Source of the DNA: Mycobacterium sp. UM_CSW
Lineage (GTDB): Bacteria; Actinomycetota; Actinomycetes; Mycobacteriales; Mycobacteriaceae
Length of the DNA: 64,000 nt
Direction of reading: 5' to 3'
Assembly (NCBI RefSeq): GCF_000455205.1
Contig: NZ_AUWQ01000029.1
Coordinates: 62,001 to 126,000, forward strand
Shown: positions 16,928 through 26,401 of the stretch, piece by piece
Layout of the letters: every line of letters begins with the position of its first letter
Numbering within the stretch: position 1 is the first letter of the stretch
Translations under genes and position numbers: made by a program
The notes under the pieces: generated by a model
Told to the model about the DNA's origin: nothing
Seen by the model: the letters and a program-made list of their open reading frames with translations, nothing else
Database searches by the model: none

Positions 16928-18781
16928 CTAGCGCGCGCCGACGATTTCGTCGGCCACCCCTAGCGCCAGCGCCATGATCGACAGCTGCGGGTTCACCTCC
17001 GGGCAGCTGGGCAGGATCGACGCGTCGGCCACCCAGACGCCGTCCACGCCGCGCAGCCGCCCGGTTTCGTCGACCGGGCACAGCTGCTCGTCGGCGCCCG
17101 CGGCCGCGGTCCCCGTGGGATGGAAGGCCGCCAGGTGCAGGCTTCGCGCGTCACTTCGGCCCAGCGCGTCGCGCAGCGCGGCCAAGGAGGTCACCGTCGG
17201 CGCGCCCGGCAGGCCGGTCAGGACCTCGACGGCGCCCGCGGTGAACAGCAGCCGGCCCATGGCCTCGATCGCAACCATCAGCTTGGCGGCGTCGGTCCGG
17301 GCGAGGTTGTAGCGCACCAGCGTCTCGCCGCGCATCGAGGCCACCGAGCCGACGCCCCGATCGGCCACCATCGCCCCGAACGTCGCGACCTGGGGCGCGC
17401 GGTCCAGCCAGCCGAGCAGCTCGGCGCCGTAGCCGGGATAGACCATCGAGCCCATCCCCGGCGGCGTGGAGGTCGCTTCGATCAGCACGCCGTGGGACTC
17501 GTGGAACTCGTGGACGGCCGCGCTCTGCAGCACCCCGTGCCAGGCGACGACGTCGTCGTCGAACCGCCCGGCCAGCATCATCGCCGGGTGCAGCGCGAGG
17601 TTTCGGCCGAGGCGGGGATGCGCGCCAAAACCGCTGCGCCGCAACAGCCCCGGCGTCTCGGTGGCCCCGGCGGCGACGACGACGGTGTCCGCAAGGACGT
17701 CCAGCGCGGTGCCGTCGGGTCGGCGGGCCCGCACGCCGCGGGCGCGTCCGTGCCGGTGCAGCACCCGCTCGACGCGGGCGTGCGAGATGATCCGCGCCCC
17801 CGCGGCACACGCCTGCGGCAACGCGTTGAGGTGCACGCCGAACTTGGCGTTTCGCGGGCAGCCGATCGCACACTGGCAACAGCCTTCGCAGCCCGGTGCG
17901 TTGCGCGGGATCGGCGCCGCGCGCCAGCCCAGCGTCGTCGCGGCGTCCAGCAGCAGCCGCCCGTTGCGGCCCATGATCTCCAGCGGCACCGGCGCCACCC
18001 GCAGCGTGCGCTCGACGTCGTCGAGGCGCTCGGCCAGCCGGTCCGGATCGGCCAGGTGCAGGCCGAAGTCCGCGCTCCAGCGCCGCACCACGCCGGGCGG
18101 CGGCCGGTAACAGGTGCCCGAGTTCACCACGGTGGTGCCGCCGACCGCCCGACCGATGGGCAGCACCACCGACGGACGTCCGAGCGCGACGGTGGCCCCC
18201 GCGCCGCGGTACAGGCCGGCGTAGCGGTCGATCGGGTGGGTGCTGCGGAACTCCTCGACCGTCCAGCGGCGTCCCTCCTCGAGCACGACGGTGTCGAGGC
18301 CGGCCCGCGCCAGGGTGCGGGCCACCATCGCGCCGCCGGCGCCGGACCCCACGATGACGGCGTCGGCGGCGACGATGGAGGGGCTCTCGGTCGACGGGGT
18401 GATGGTCAACGGCGCATCGGGACGCGCGATGTCATGTCGCTGGGCGCGCGAAAGCAGTTCCGGCGCATAGGTTTCCGCGCCATTGGCGAGCAACACGACC
18501 GCCTTCATGGCCTCGATGGCGGCGCCGGCGTCGGGGCCGAGCGCCGCGACCCGCCGCAGCACCCGGTCCCGTTGGCCGGCGTCGAGCCGCGACAGTGATC
18601 GGCCGCTGGTGAGGTAGCTGGCCGCGGCGACCGAGAGCAGTCCGGCCCGCACGGCCCACCGAGAGGTCGCGGGCAGCCGGTTCAAGTAGCGGTCGACGCG
18701 CTCGGCGAGCTGGGCCGGTGCCGGGCCGCCGGACTCCTCGGGGAGCAGCGCGGCGCCGAACGACGCGGCGAGACGGCTCAT
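16928..18781 (-). CDS. GMC-family FAD oxidoreductase (Rv0492c-like)
   Basis: 617-residue flavoenzyme of the glucose-methanol-choline/cholesterol-oxidase type. A helical N-terminal extension of about 130 residues precedes the FAD motif AVIVGSGAGGAMVARTLARA. Next come GGTTVVNSGTCYRPP and a Cys cluster GCEGCCQCAIGCPRN that could hold an iron-sulfur centre or structural disulfides. The C-terminus has CPEVNPQLSIMALALGVA, including the usual Asn. It probably oxidises an alcohol on a lipid or sterol; the substrate is unknown. ATG at 18781 overlaps the stop of the upstream small gene. Confidence 0.9.
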   Translation of the reverse strand: MSRLAASFGAALLPEESGGPAPAQLAERVDRYLNRLPATSRWAVRAGLLSVAAASYLTSGRSLSRLDAGQRDRVLRRVAALGPDAGAAIEAMKAVVLLANGAETYAPELLSRAQRHDIARPDAPLTITPSTESPSIVAADAVIVGSGAGGAMVARTLARAGLDTVVLEEGRRWTVEEFRSTHPIDRYAGLYRGAGATVALGRPSVVLPIGRAVGGTTVVNSGTCYRPPPGVVRRWSADFGLHLADPDRLAERLDDVERTLRVAPVPLEIMGRNGRLLLDAATTLGWRAAPIPRNAPGCEGCCQCAIGCPRNAKFGVHLNALPQACAAGARIISHARVERVLHRHGRARGVRARRPDGTALDVLADTVVVAAGATETPGLLRRSGFGAHPRLGRNLALHPAMMLAGRFDDDVVAWHGVLQSAAVHEFHESHGVLIEATSTPPGMGSMVYPGYGAELLGWLDRAPQVATFGAMVADRGVGSVASMRGETLVRYNLARTDAAKLMVAIEAMGRLLFTAGAVEVLTGLPGAPTVTSLAALRDALGRSDARSLHLAAFHPTGTAAAGADEQLCPVDETGRLRGVDGVWVADASILPSCPEVNPQLSIMALALGVADEIVGAR

Positions 18782-19107
18782 ATGATTCGCCCGAGCCGGC
18801 GCCCCAACTTGATGAAGAACGGATAGGTGGCGAAGATGGCGCCCGCAGCCGCGTGCAGCGGCCAGCCCGCCCGCGCCGTGTCGACGCCGAAAACGCCGCT
18901 GTTCCACATGAAGTCGCGCCCGTTGCGGGCGCGGAAGGGCCGCCACAGCACTCCGAGGCCGGGCACGTTGTTGTAGAGCCCGAACGAGCCGCCGAAGAAG
19001 ACCCCGAGCGTGGCTGCCTCGGCCAGATCGCGGCGGTCGGAGGGAAGTTGCCGCTCGATGAGCACTCCGGCGGCAACAAGCAGGGGCGGGTCGAGAGCAA
19101 AACTCAC
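18778..19107 (-). CDS. Small membrane-associated protein (Rv0492A-like)
   Basis: 109 residues from GTG 19107. Hydrophobic and glycine-rich stretches (LLVAAGVLIERQL, GVFFGGSFGLYNNVPGLGVL) and a C-terminal segment (AAAGAIFATYPFFIKLGRRL) suggest membrane attachment. No recognised domain. It overlaps both neighbours by four bases (GTGA upstream, ATGA downstream), so its product is made together with the CrtC/AttH-like protein and the GMC oxidoreductase and may act as their partner or membrane anchor. The start choice rests on those overlaps. Confidence 0.75.
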   Translation of the reverse strand: MSFALDPPLLVAAGVLIERQLPSDRRDLAEAATLGVFFGGSFGLYNNVPGLGVLWRPFRARNGRDFMWNSGVFGVDTARAGWPLHAAAGAIFATYPFFIKLGRRLGRII

Positions 19108-20060
19108 GTGGGGATCCTTTCGTTGATCTCCGGTGCGTCGGCGCCGCGCAGCCCGACCTCGGCATGCCCGGTTCCCAGCACCGACCAGTGCCGGTCGTCG
19201 ACCTCGATGTGGATGTCGGCCTGCTCGGTGTTCGTGCACACCGCGCGGCCGCCGTCGGGGTCCGTGTAGCCCAGGCTCACGCACCGCTCGGGGGGTTGGT
19301 CGACCCGGATGAGCACCCGGCGACCGCCGATGCGCCCCTCCAGTTGCCAGTGCCGCACGCCCAGCGTCGTGCGCATCCTCAGTGACGGCAAAGGGCTTGT
19401 GGGCCAATCTTTTCCGTCGATGCGGAAGCGGACGAACGCCATCGGCGCGAGCCTGCGCAACCCCGGTTTGTGGGGGACGGCCGTAACCGCTTCCACGACG
19501 TCGCCGTTGCCGAGGTCGGCGTGAATCCATCCCCAGCGCCGGGCGTTGCCGTGCCCGTAGATGTGGGCGACGCCGCCGCGCCAGCCGTCGACCTGCACCG
19601 CGGCGTCGGCGACCGTCAATGACCCGGCGAACTCGGCGGTCGGCGCCAGGACCACCTGTGCGCCCGGCAACAGCTCGCGCTCCCAGGCCGCGCGCGGGAA
19701 CGTCCACAGCGGCGTGCCGGCGTCCTTCCACGACAGGTCCCACGCGAGCGATCCGGCGCTGCCGGCCAGCCTTTCGTGGGACGCGCGCACCCCGGCGGCG
19801 TCGAACCAGGCAGCTCCCGCCGCGGGTGACGTGGGTTCGGGGCCGAACCGCTCGGTGCGCGGCGTGCCGTCGGGCGGGAACCAGGTCGCCCAGCCGTGGG
19901 CGTAGGGGGCGTCCGCCGCGTGCAGGGGGGCCACCGTCTCGCAGTGGATCCACAGCCCGGCGCGGGTCGCCGGGTCCGACAGGGTGGCGTACCAGACTTC
20001 CAGGCGGCCGGCCTTGCCCCGCCAGCGCGGGGCCGTGGCCGATCGCATCTCGTCGTCCAT
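19104..20060 (-). CDS. Conserved protein, possible AttH/CrtC-like lipocalin fold (Rv0493c-like)
   Basis: 318 residues from ATG 20060, with a good ribosome site (cggaggtgag). The sequence is strand-rich with many Trp/Gly turns: [44 protein letters not shown] and [11 protein letters not shown]. This pattern recalls the tandem-lipocalin AttH / hydroxyneurosporene-hydratase group, but that is only a resemblance. It is first in a three-gene run with four-base overlaps that ends in a GMC oxidoreductase, and it diverges from a FadR-type regulator. A role in modifying a hydrophobic substrate is a reasonable guess. Confidence 0.78.
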   Translation of the reverse strand: MDDEMRSATAPRWRGKAGRLEVWYATLSDPATRAGLWIHCETVAPLHAADAPYAHGWATWFPPDGTPRTERFGPEPTSPAAGAAWFDAAGVRASHERLAGSAGSLAWDLSWKDAGTPLWTFPRAAWERELLPGAQVVLAPTAEFAGSLTVADAAVQVDGWRGGVAHIYGHGNARRWGWIHADLGNGDVVEAVTAVPHKPGLRRLAPMAFVRFRIDGKDWPTSPLPSLRMRTTLGVRHWQLEGRIGGRRVLIRVDQPPERCVSLGYTDPDGGRAVCTNTEQADIHIEVDDRHWSVLGTGHAEVGLRGADAPEINERIPT

Positions 20061-20120
20061 GTGCTCACCTCCGATTGGGACGCGCCGGTGGGCGTGCTGC
20101 CCCGCGCCCGGTTCGTCCAC

Positions 20121-20138
20121 TATATTGGTTGAGCCAAT
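20121..20138 (+). promoter_or_regulatory. FadR-like operator at the GntR gene start
   Basis: TATATT (20121-20126) is a -10 element, and attgg-ttgag-ccaat (20124-20138) is an inverted repeat that overlaps both it and the ATG. ttggttgagccaa resembles the TGGT-n3-ACCA layout of FadR-subfamily operators with one mismatch. Autorepression is likely, perhaps with control of the divergent operon. Confidence 0.55.
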
Positions 20139-20859
20139 GAACCAGTCAAGTGCGCTGCAGCCGCCGGATCGACAGCGGGTCGACGAACAGATCGCCGCGT
20201 CGATCGCCGACGCCATCCTTGACGGCGCCTTTCCGCCCGGATCCTTGCTGCCTCCCGAGCGGGAGCTGGCCGAGCAGCTCAACGTGAACCGCACGTCACT
20301 GCGGTTGGGCCTGGCCCGTTTGCAGCAGATGGGGCTCATCGAGGCGCGGCACGGCAGCGGCAACGTGGTGCGCGACCCCGAGGCGCTCACCCACCCCGCG
20401 GTGGTGGAAGCGCTGGTTCGCAGGCTCGGCCCGGAGTTCCTGGCCGAACTGCTGGAGATCCGGGCGGCGCTGGGCCCGCTGATCGGCCGGCTGGCCGCGC
20501 AGCGGGGAGCGCCGGAGGATGCCGAGGCGCTGCGCGCCGCGCTGGCGGCGGTGGCCGAGGCCGACGGTCCCGCGGCGCTGCAGGCCGCCGACGTCGCCTA
20601 TTTCCGGGTGCTCATCCACGGCAGCCGCAACCGCGCGCTGGGTTTGATGTATCGCTGGGTCGAGCATGCGTTCGGCGGCCGCGAGCACGAGCTCACCGCC
20701 GCCTACGAGGACGCGGCCCCGGTGGTGGCCGACCTGACGGCGATCACCGACGCGGTGCTGGCTCGCAACGCCGAGGCGGCCGCCGCGGCGGTCGAGGGCT
20801 ACTTAAACGCGAGCGCGCTACGAATGGTGTTGGCGTACAGGAAAACTCACGAGGCCTGA
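20137..20859 (+). CDS. GntR-family regulator, FadR subfamily (Rv0494-like)
   Basis: 240 residues. N-terminal winged helix (about 10-75): [20 protein letters not shown], then [20 protein letters not shown] and HGSGNVV. The C-terminal all-helical FCD-type ligand domain carries Asp/His residues in [14 protein letters not shown]. The M. tuberculosis counterpart Rv0494 is reported to respond to lipid/acyl-CoA signals and starvation. The palindromic operator overlaps its own start codon, and the gene diverges from the GMC oxidoreductase operon. Confidence 0.92.
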   Translation: MNQSSALQPPDRQRVDEQIAASIADAILDGAFPPGSLLPPERELAEQLNVNRTSLRLGLARLQQMGLIEARHGSGNVVRDPEALTHPAVVEALVRRLGPEFLAELLEIRAALGPLIGRLAAQRGAPEDAEALRAALAAVAEADGPAALQAADVAYFRVLIHGSRNRALGLMYRWVEHAFGGREHELTAAYEDAAPVVADLTAITDAVLARNAEAAAAAVEGYLNASALRMVLAYRKTHEA

Positions 20860-20872
20860 GCCGGGGCTCGGG

Positions 20873-21658
20873 CTATTCGGCGACCCGGGTGGCCGGGTGC
20901 ACCGCGATGAGCCCTAACTTGCTGCGGCGCTTGCACATTGCCGCCAGCTCGGCGTAGGCCTTGTCCCCGAGAAGCTCCCTGAGCTCGTCGGCCATGCTTT
21001 CCCAGACCTGCTTGGCGCCGACGTGGGCGCCCGGATCGCCGGTGCAATACCAGTGCAGGTCTGCGCCGCCGGAGCCCCAGCCGCGGCGATCGTATTCGGT
21101 GACCCAGGTTTTGAGGATTTCGGTGCCGTCGGGCAGGGTCACCCACTCCTGGCTGCGCCGGATGGGCAGCTGCCAGCAGACGTCGGGCTTCATGGTCAGC
21201 GGCGCCACGCCCAGCTTGAGGGCCTTGGTGTGCAGTGCGCATCCCACGCCGCCGGCGAAGCCCGGCCGATTCAGGAAGATGCAGGCGTCCTTGTGCTTGC
21301 GGGTGCGGTACTGGGGCTGGCCGTCGTGCTCGTCGAGCTCCAGATAACCCTTGCGCCCCAAGCCCTTTTCGCGGAACTGCCAATCGTCGTCGGTCAGCGT
21401 CTTGACCGCATCGTCGAGCCGCGCGCGGTCGTCGTCGTCGGACAAGAACGCGCCGTGCGAGCAGCACCCGTCGTCCGGGCGGCCCTCGACCGTGCCGCGG
21501 CAGGCCGGGGTGCCGAACACACACGTCCAGCGCGACAGCAGCCAGGTCAGGTCGGCCGCGATCAGGTGCTCGGGGTTGTCCGGGTCATAGAACTCCACCC
21601 ATTCACGGGCGAAGTCCAATTCGACCTCTTGACCCGGTTGCGGGTGCGAATTCGTCAT
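20873..21658 (-). CDS. Conserved cysteine-rich protein of unknown function (Rv0495c-like)
   Basis: 261 residues from ATG 21658, which is probably leaderless (TAACGT seven bases upstream). The protein has many conserved-looking Cys and His residues: [58 protein letters not shown] and AAMCKRRSK. The CxnCx8CC spacing suggests metal or Fe-S binding. A longer frame (about 59 more codons) would run across the divergent ppx1 start and is not favoured. Function unknown. Confidence 0.85.
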   Translation of the reverse strand: MTNSHPQPGQEVELDFAREWVEFYDPDNPEHLIAADLTWLLSRWTCVFGTPACRGTVEGRPDDGCCSHGAFLSDDDDRARLDDAVKTLTDDDWQFREKGLGRKGYLELDEHDGQPQYRTRKHKDACIFLNRPGFAGGVGCALHTKALKLGVAPLTMKPDVCWQLPIRRSQEWVTLPDGTEILKTWVTEYDRRGWGSGGADLHWYCTGDPGAHVGAKQVWESMADELRELLGDKAYAELAAMCKRRSKLGLIAVHPATRVAE

Positions 21659-21665
21659 TTGGTCA

Positions 21666-21671
21666 ACGTTA
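21666..21671 (-). promoter_or_regulatory. -10 element, leaderless start of the Rv0495c-like gene
   Basis: TAACGT on the minus strand ends seven bases before ATG 21658. No ribosome site lies between. Confidence 0.45.
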
Positions 21672-21741
21672 GTCCACGATTCCGCCTGGTGACGCCGCTG
21701 ACACACGGCTGCCCTCCGCGGCGCACCCCCTGCAGCCCGAC

Positions 21742-21747
21742 TAGGTT
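21742..21747 (+). promoter_or_regulatory. -10 element, leaderless start of ppx1
   Basis: TAGGTT ends six bases before GTG 21754, leaving no room for a 5' leader. Confidence 0.5.
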
Positions 21748-21753
21748 GTTTCT

Positions 21754-22770
21754 GTGCGGTTAGGTGTGCTCGACGTGGGCAGCAACACAGTCCATCTGTT
21801 GGTGGTTGACGCCCACCGCGGTGGGCATCCGACACCCATGAGTTCGACGAAGGCCACCCTGCGGCTCTCCGAGTCCATCGACAGCTCGGGAAAGATCACC
21901 AAGCGCGGCGCCGACAAGTTGGTCTCGACGATCGAGGAGTTCGCCAAGATCGCGGACAGCTCCGGCTGCGAGGAGTTGATGGCCTTCGCCACATCGGCGG
22001 TCCGCGACGCCGAGAATTCCGACGACGTGCTGTCCCGGGTGCGCAAGGAGGCCGGCGTCGAGCTGGAGGTGCTGCGCGGCGTCGACGAGTCGCGGCTGAC
22101 GTTCCTGGCGGTGCGCCGCTGGTACGGCTGGAGCGCAGGGCGAATCATCAACCTCGACATCGGTGGGGGCTCGCTGGAGTTGTCCAGCGGCGTCGACGAG
22201 GAGCCCGAGGTCGCGCTGTCGTTGCCGCTGGGCGCGGGGCGGTTGACCCGCGAATGGCTGCCCGATGACCCGCCCGGGCGTCGCCGCGTGGCGATGCTGC
22301 GCGACTGGCTGGACGCCGAGCTCGCGGAAGCCTGCGAGACGGTGCTGGACGCGGGCGCCCCCGATCTCGCGGTCGCCACGTCGAAGACGTTTCGTTCGCT
22401 GGCACGGCTCACCGGGGCGGCGCCGTCGGCGGCCGGGCCGCGGGTGAAGCGGACGCTGACAGCAAACGGCCTCAGACAACTCATATCTTTCATCTCTAGG
22501 ATGACGACCGCTGACCGGGCTGAACTGGAAGGAGTGAGCGCCGAGCGGGCACCCCAGATCGTGGCGGGCGCCCTGGTGGCCGAGGCGAGTATGCGAGTGC
22601 TGTCGATCGACGAGGTGGACATTTGCCCGTGGGCGTTGCGGGAGGGTCTCATCTTGCGAAAACTCGACAGCGAGGCCGACGGAACTGCACTCGTCGAGAC
22701 TTCGGTGCGCGATGCTGGAGGTCAGAAAGCTGATCGGAACGCCAACCGATCGAAGGGCGACAAATCATGA
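21754..22770 (+). CDS. ppx1: Exopolyphosphatase Ppx/GppA family
   Basis: Hydrolyses terminal phosphates of inorganic polyphosphate or of (p)ppGpp-related substrates. 338 residues, the short Ppx1 type. ASKHA-fold motifs: phosphate 1 [15 protein letters not shown], phosphate 2 [14 protein letters not shown], and the catalytic-Glu region [12 protein letters not shown]-like ([15 protein letters not shown]). C-terminal adenosine-like region [14 protein letters not shown]. It overlaps the next gene by ATGA. Linked to phosphate storage, and it shares the neighbourhood with senX3-regX3. Confidence 0.94.
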   Translation: MRLGVLDVGSNTVHLLVVDAHRGGHPTPMSSTKATLRLSESIDSSGKITKRGADKLVSTIEEFAKIADSSGCEELMAFATSAVRDAENSDDVLSRVRKEAGVELEVLRGVDESRLTFLAVRRWYGWSAGRIINLDIGGGSLELSSGVDEEPEVALSLPLGAGRLTREWLPDDPPGRRRVAMLRDWLDAELAEACETVLDAGAPDLAVATSKTFRSLARLTGAAPSAAGPRVKRTLTANGLRQLISFISRMTTADRAELEGVSAERAPQIVAGALVAEASMRVLSIDEVDICPWALREGLILRKLDSEADGTALVETSVRDAGGQKADRNANRSKGDKS

Positions 22771-23705
22771 GCGGACCGCACTCCGAGACCGAGAGCCCTG
22801 GCACTCGGCCCATCTCGGTGGCCGAACTCCTGGCCAGGAATGGAACGATCGGCGAACCGTCGGTCACCCGGCGGCGCCGCCGTCGGCGCGGCGACAGCGA
22901 CGCGGTCACCGTCGCCGAACTGACCGGCGAGATCCCCGTCATCCGTGACGACGAACTCGAACCTCCAGCCAACGCAACGGTCCAGACCGCCGAGCAGGTC
23001 ACCGAGGAACAGCCCAAAGCCCCGTACTGGTCCGAACCCGAGCCGCGCTGGCCCAAGTCGCCGCCCCAGCCGCAACGGCTGACGGGGCCCGAGCGCAGCG
23101 AATACCCCCGACCCCTGCGGCACGCCGACGTGCCCGCCGACCGGACCGGCCAGTCCGGCGCCGAGGGCATGAGCCCCGACCCGGTCGACCATTACTCCGA
23201 CATCCCGGTGGACGTGATGGACTCCGAGGTGCGCGAGGCCGAGCCGGCGTCCGAGGATTCCGCCTACGTGCGCTCCTACCTGCAGTCGGATTCCACGCTG
23301 TTCGGCGGGCAGACGCTGGCCGACGAGGTCGCCCGGCGCCGCGGCGCCGAGCGGGGCGCGGACGCGCTCGCCGAAGAAGAACGCCACGACGACCACCTGG
23401 GCACCGAGGCCGAGCGCGCGCACGAGGCGCCCGGCAGGCTGCAGACGTTGTGGCGCGGAACGCTGGTCGTGTTGCAGTCGATGCTGGCCGTCGCGTTCGG
23501 CGCCGGGCTGTTCGTCGCGTTCGACGAGCTGTGGCGCTGGAACAGCATCGTGGCTTTGGTGCTTTCGGTGCTGGTCATTCTCGGCCTGGTGGTCGGGGTC
23601 CGGGTGGTCCGCAAGACCGAGGACATCGCCAGCACGCTGATCGCCGTTGCGGTCGGCGCGCTGATCACCCTGGGACCGTTGGCGCTGTCGTTGCAGTCGG
23701 GCTAG
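22767..23705 (+). CDS. Membrane protein with long disordered N-terminus (Rv0497-like)
   Basis: 312 residues. The first 220 are polar and disordered (RRRRRRGD region, many Pro, Glu and Asp). Two C-terminal membrane helices follow: [20 protein letters not shown] (about 233-252) and [20 protein letters not shown] (about 262-281). A third hydrophobic stretch lies at the end. No known domain. Coupled to ppx1 by an ATGA overlap; the sugar-phosphate isomerase gene follows after 16 bases. Function unknown. Confidence 0.83.
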   Translation: MSGPHSETESPGTRPISVAELLARNGTIGEPSVTRRRRRRRGDSDAVTVAELTGEIPVIRDDELEPPANATVQTAEQVTEEQPKAPYWSEPEPRWPKSPPQPQRLTGPERSEYPRPLRHADVPADRTGQSGAEGMSPDPVDHYSDIPVDVMDSEVREAEPASEDSAYVRSYLQSDSTLFGGQTLADEVARRRGAERGADALAEEERHDDHLGTEAERAHEAPGRLQTLWRGTLVVLQSMLAVAFGAGLFVAFDELWRWNSIVALVLSVLVILGLVVGVRVVRKTEDIASTLIAVAVGALITLGPLALSLQSG

Positions 23706-23721
23706 GCGGCACCCACCGACA

Positions 23722-24564
23722 GTGCGCCCAGCCATCAAAGTCGGCCTATCGACGGCCTCGGTCTATCCGTTGCGGGCCGAGGCCGCCTTCGAATACGCGG
23801 ACAGGCTGGGGTACGACGGCGTTGAGCTGATGGTCTGGAGCGAATCGGTCAGCCAGGACATCGCCGCGGTCAAGAAGCTGTCCCAGCGCTATCGCGTGCC
23901 GGTGCTGTCCGTGCACGCGCCCTGCCTGCTGATCTCGCAGCGGGTGTGGGGCGCCAACCCGATCCCCAAGCTGGACCGCAGCGTGCGGGCCGCCGAACAG
24001 CTCGGCGCCCAGACCGTCGTCGTGCATCCGCCGTTCCGCTGGCAGCGGCGTTACGCCGAGGGGTTCAGCGACCAGGTCGCGTCGCTGGAGGCGTCCAGCG
24101 ACGTCAAGATCGCCGTGGAGAACATGTTCCCGTTCCGGGCCGACCGGTTCTTCGGCGCCGGCCAGTCGCTGGAACGGATGCGCCGGCGGGGCGGCGGACC
24201 GGGCCCGGCGATCTCGGCGTTCGCGCCGTCCTACGACCCGCTGGACGGCAACCACGCGAACTACACGCTCGACCTGTCCCACACGGCGACCGCGGGCACC
24301 GATTCGCTGGATATGGCCCAGCGGATGGGCGAGGGCCTCACCCACCTGCACCTGTGCGACGGCAGCGGCCTGCCCGCCGACGAGCACCTGGTGCCCGGGC
24401 GCGGCACGCAACCCACCGCCGAGGTGTGCCAGATGCTGGCCGGCGGCCGCTTCGCCGGCCACGTGATCCTGGAGGTGTCGACGTCCAGCGCGCGTTCGGC
24501 GCACGAGCGGGAAGCCATGCTTCTCGAGTCGCTGCAGTTCGCGCGCACCCACCTGATGCGGTGA
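23722..24564 (+). CDS. Xylose-isomerase-like TIM-barrel protein (Rv0498-like)
   Basis: 280-residue sugar-phosphate isomerase/AP-endonuclease-2 family protein. Barrel motifs: GLSTASVYPLRAEAAFEYAD at the first strand, VLSVHAPC, VVHPPFRWQ, the metal-binding Glu in AVENMFPF, the His in LDLSHTATAG, HLHLCDGSG and the last Glu in VILEVSTSS. The conserved acidic/His set argues for a divalent-metal enzyme. Substrate unknown. GTG 23722 follows the membrane-protein gene closely. Confidence 0.88.
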   Translation: MRPAIKVGLSTASVYPLRAEAAFEYADRLGYDGVELMVWSESVSQDIAAVKKLSQRYRVPVLSVHAPCLLISQRVWGANPIPKLDRSVRAAEQLGAQTVVVHPPFRWQRRYAEGFSDQVASLEASSDVKIAVENMFPFRADRFFGAGQSLERMRRRGGGPGPAISAFAPSYDPLDGNHANYTLDLSHTATAGTDSLDMAQRMGEGLTHLHLCDGSGLPADEHLVPGRGTQPTAEVCQMLAGGRFAGHVILEVSTSSARSAHEREAMLLESLQFARTHLMR

Positions 24565-24589
24565 TCCGCGACAGACCACCCAGGAGAAC

Positions 24590-25429
24590 ATGAACGCCTT
24601 ATTCACCACCGCGATGACATTGCGGGAGGCCGGCCCCGGCGTGTACGAGGGCGAGCTGGACAAGCACTGGACCATCGGCCCCAAGGTGCACGGCGGCGCG
24701 ATGCTGGCGCTGTGCGCCAACGCCGCGCGGACCGCGTGCGGCCGGGGCCCCGACGGCCCCGAACGGGCCGTGCAACCGGTGGCCGTGTCCGCGAGCTTCC
24801 TGTGGGCGCCGGACCCGGGGCCGATGCGGCTGCTGACCTCCTTCCGCAAGCGCGGCCGGCGGATCAGCGTCGTCGACGTCGAGCTCATGCAGGGCGAGCG
24901 CACCGCGGTGCACGCCGTGGTCAACCTCGGCCAGCCCGAGCACTATCCCCCCGACGGCTCGCACGCGCCGCTGCTGTCGGCCAACCCGGTGCTGGACCTG
25001 ATGGCACCCGAGCCGCCCGACGACGCCGAGCCGATCGGCCCGGGCCACCCGCTGGCCGGCCTGGTGCACCTGGGCGAGGGCTGCGACGTGCGACCGCTGC
25101 TCTCGACGATGCGGCCCCGCAACGGCCACCCGCCGGTGATCCAGATGTGGGCGCGCCCCCGCGACGTCGCCCCGGACGCGCTGTTCGCGCTGATGTGCGG
25201 GGATCTGTCGGCGCCGGTGACGTTCGCCGTGGACCGCACCGGCTGGGCGCCCACCATCCAGCTGACGGCCTTCCTGCGCGCCCTGCCCGCCGACGGCTGG
25301 CTGCGAATCATCGCCACCTGCGTGGAGATCGGGCACGACTGGTTCGACGAGGACCACATCGTCGTCGACCAGCTCGGCCGCCTGGTGGTGCAGGCGCGCC
25401 AGCTGGCGTTGGTCCCTGCCGCTCGCTAG
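24590..25429 (+). CDS. Hotdog-fold acyl-CoA thioesterase-like protein (Rv0499-like)
   Basis: 279 residues, TesB/acyl-CoA thioesterase-like double hotdog. First half: KHWTIGPKVHGGAMLALCAN, the usual hotdog helix entrance, and strands SASFLWAPDPGPMRLLTSFR. Second half: PVTFAVDRTGWAPTIQLTAF and DEDHIVVDQLGRLVVQARQL. Probably hydrolyses or binds acyl-CoA; the catalytic residues cannot be fixed by eye. ATG 24590 has an AGGAGA ribosome site. It lies between the isomerase-like gene and proC. Confidence 0.85.
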   Translation: MNALFTTAMTLREAGPGVYEGELDKHWTIGPKVHGGAMLALCANAARTACGRGPDGPERAVQPVAVSASFLWAPDPGPMRLLTSFRKRGRRISVVDVELMQGERTAVHAVVNLGQPEHYPPDGSHAPLLSANPVLDLMAPEPPDDAEPIGPGHPLAGLVHLGEGCDVRPLLSTMRPRNGHPPVIQMWARPRDVAPDALFALMCGDLSAPVTFAVDRTGWAPTIQLTAFLRALPADGWLRIIATCVEIGHDWFDEDHIVVDQLGRLVVQARQLALVPAAR

Positions 25430-25456
25430 CGCTCGCTGTCTGGAATGCTTTCTCCC

Positions 25457-26329
25457 ATGGCGAGAATCGCGATCATCGGCGGCGGCAGCATCGGCGAGGC
25501 GCTGCTGTCGGGCCTGCTGCGGGCCGGCCGGCAGGTCAAGGACCTGGTGGTGGCCGAGCGAGTGCCCGAGCGCGCCAAGTACCTGGCGGACACCTATTCG
25601 GTGCGGCTGGCGTCGGTCGCGGAGGCGGTGGACTACGCGACCTTCGTCGTCGTCGCGGTCAAGCCGGCCGACGTCGAGACGGTGCTCGGGGAGTTGGTCC
25701 AGGCGGCCGGCGCGGCCGAGACGGACAGCGCCGAGCAGGTGTTCGTCACCGTCGCCGCCGGCATCACCATCACCTACTTCGAATCCAAGCTGCCGGCCGG
25801 GACGCCGGTGGTCCGCGCGATGCCGAACGCCGCGGCGTTGGTGGGCGCGGGGGTGACCGCGCTGGCCAGGGGCCGCTTCGTCACCGAACCCCAGCTCGAG
25901 GAGGTGTCGGCGCTGTTCGACTCCGTCGGCGGGGTGCTGACCGTTCCGGAATCCCAGATGGATGCCGTGACGGCGCTGTCCGGCTCCGGTCCGGCGTATT
26001 TCTTCCTGATGGTCGAGGCTCTGGTGGACGCGGGCGTCGCGGCGGGTCTGAGCCGCCAGGTCGCCACCGACCTGACCGCGCAGACGATGGCCGGCTCGGC
26101 GGCGATGCTGCTCGAGCGGATGGATGCCGAGCGCGCCATCGAGGGCGAGCCGCCGGGCATGCGGGCGGACGCGTCGGCGGCGCAGCTGCGCGCGACGGTC
26201 ACCTCGCCCGGCGGCACGACCGCCGCTGCGCTGCGCGAACTGGAGCGAGGGGGATTGCGGGTGGCCGTCGACGCCGCCGTCCAGGCCGCGAAAAGGCGCT
26301 CTGAGCAGCTAAGAATTACATCGGAATAA
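25457..26329 (+). CDS. proC: Pyrroline-5-carboxylate reductase
   Basis: Last step of proline synthesis: NAD(P)H-dependent reduction of pyrroline-5-carboxylate. 290 residues. Rossmann motif ARIAIIGGGSIGEALLSGLL at the N-terminus, VVAVKPADVE, RAMPNAAALVGAGVTAL, and the P5CR signature AVTALSGSGPAYFFLMVEAL, then SPGGTTAAALRELERGG. All family blocks are present. I take ATG 25457 (MARIAIIGGG); ATG 25445 would add four residues. Confidence 0.96.
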   Translation: MARIAIIGGGSIGEALLSGLLRAGRQVKDLVVAERVPERAKYLADTYSVRLASVAEAVDYATFVVVAVKPADVETVLGELVQAAGAAETDSAEQVFVTVAAGITITYFESKLPAGTPVVRAMPNAAALVGAGVTALARGRFVTEPQLEEVSALFDSVGGVLTVPESQMDAVTALSGSGPAYFFLMVEALVDAGVAAGLSRQVATDLTAQTMAGSAAMLLERMDAERAIEGEPPGMRADASAAQLRATVTSPGGTTAAALRELERGGLRVAVDAAVQAAKRRSEQLRITSE

Positions 26330-26386
26330 TTTGAGATTTCCGGATTGATTGTCCCTCACCAGTACCATTAACCCCACTAGTCCCGC

Positions 26387-26392
26387 TATTCT
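26387..26392 (+). promoter_or_regulatory. -10 element upstream of the BldC-like leader
   Basis: TATTCT ends nine bases before ATG 26402 of the short leader ORF, so the mRNA would have almost no untranslated leader. Confidence 0.4.
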
Positions 26393-26401
26393 CCTCTTTG
26401 T

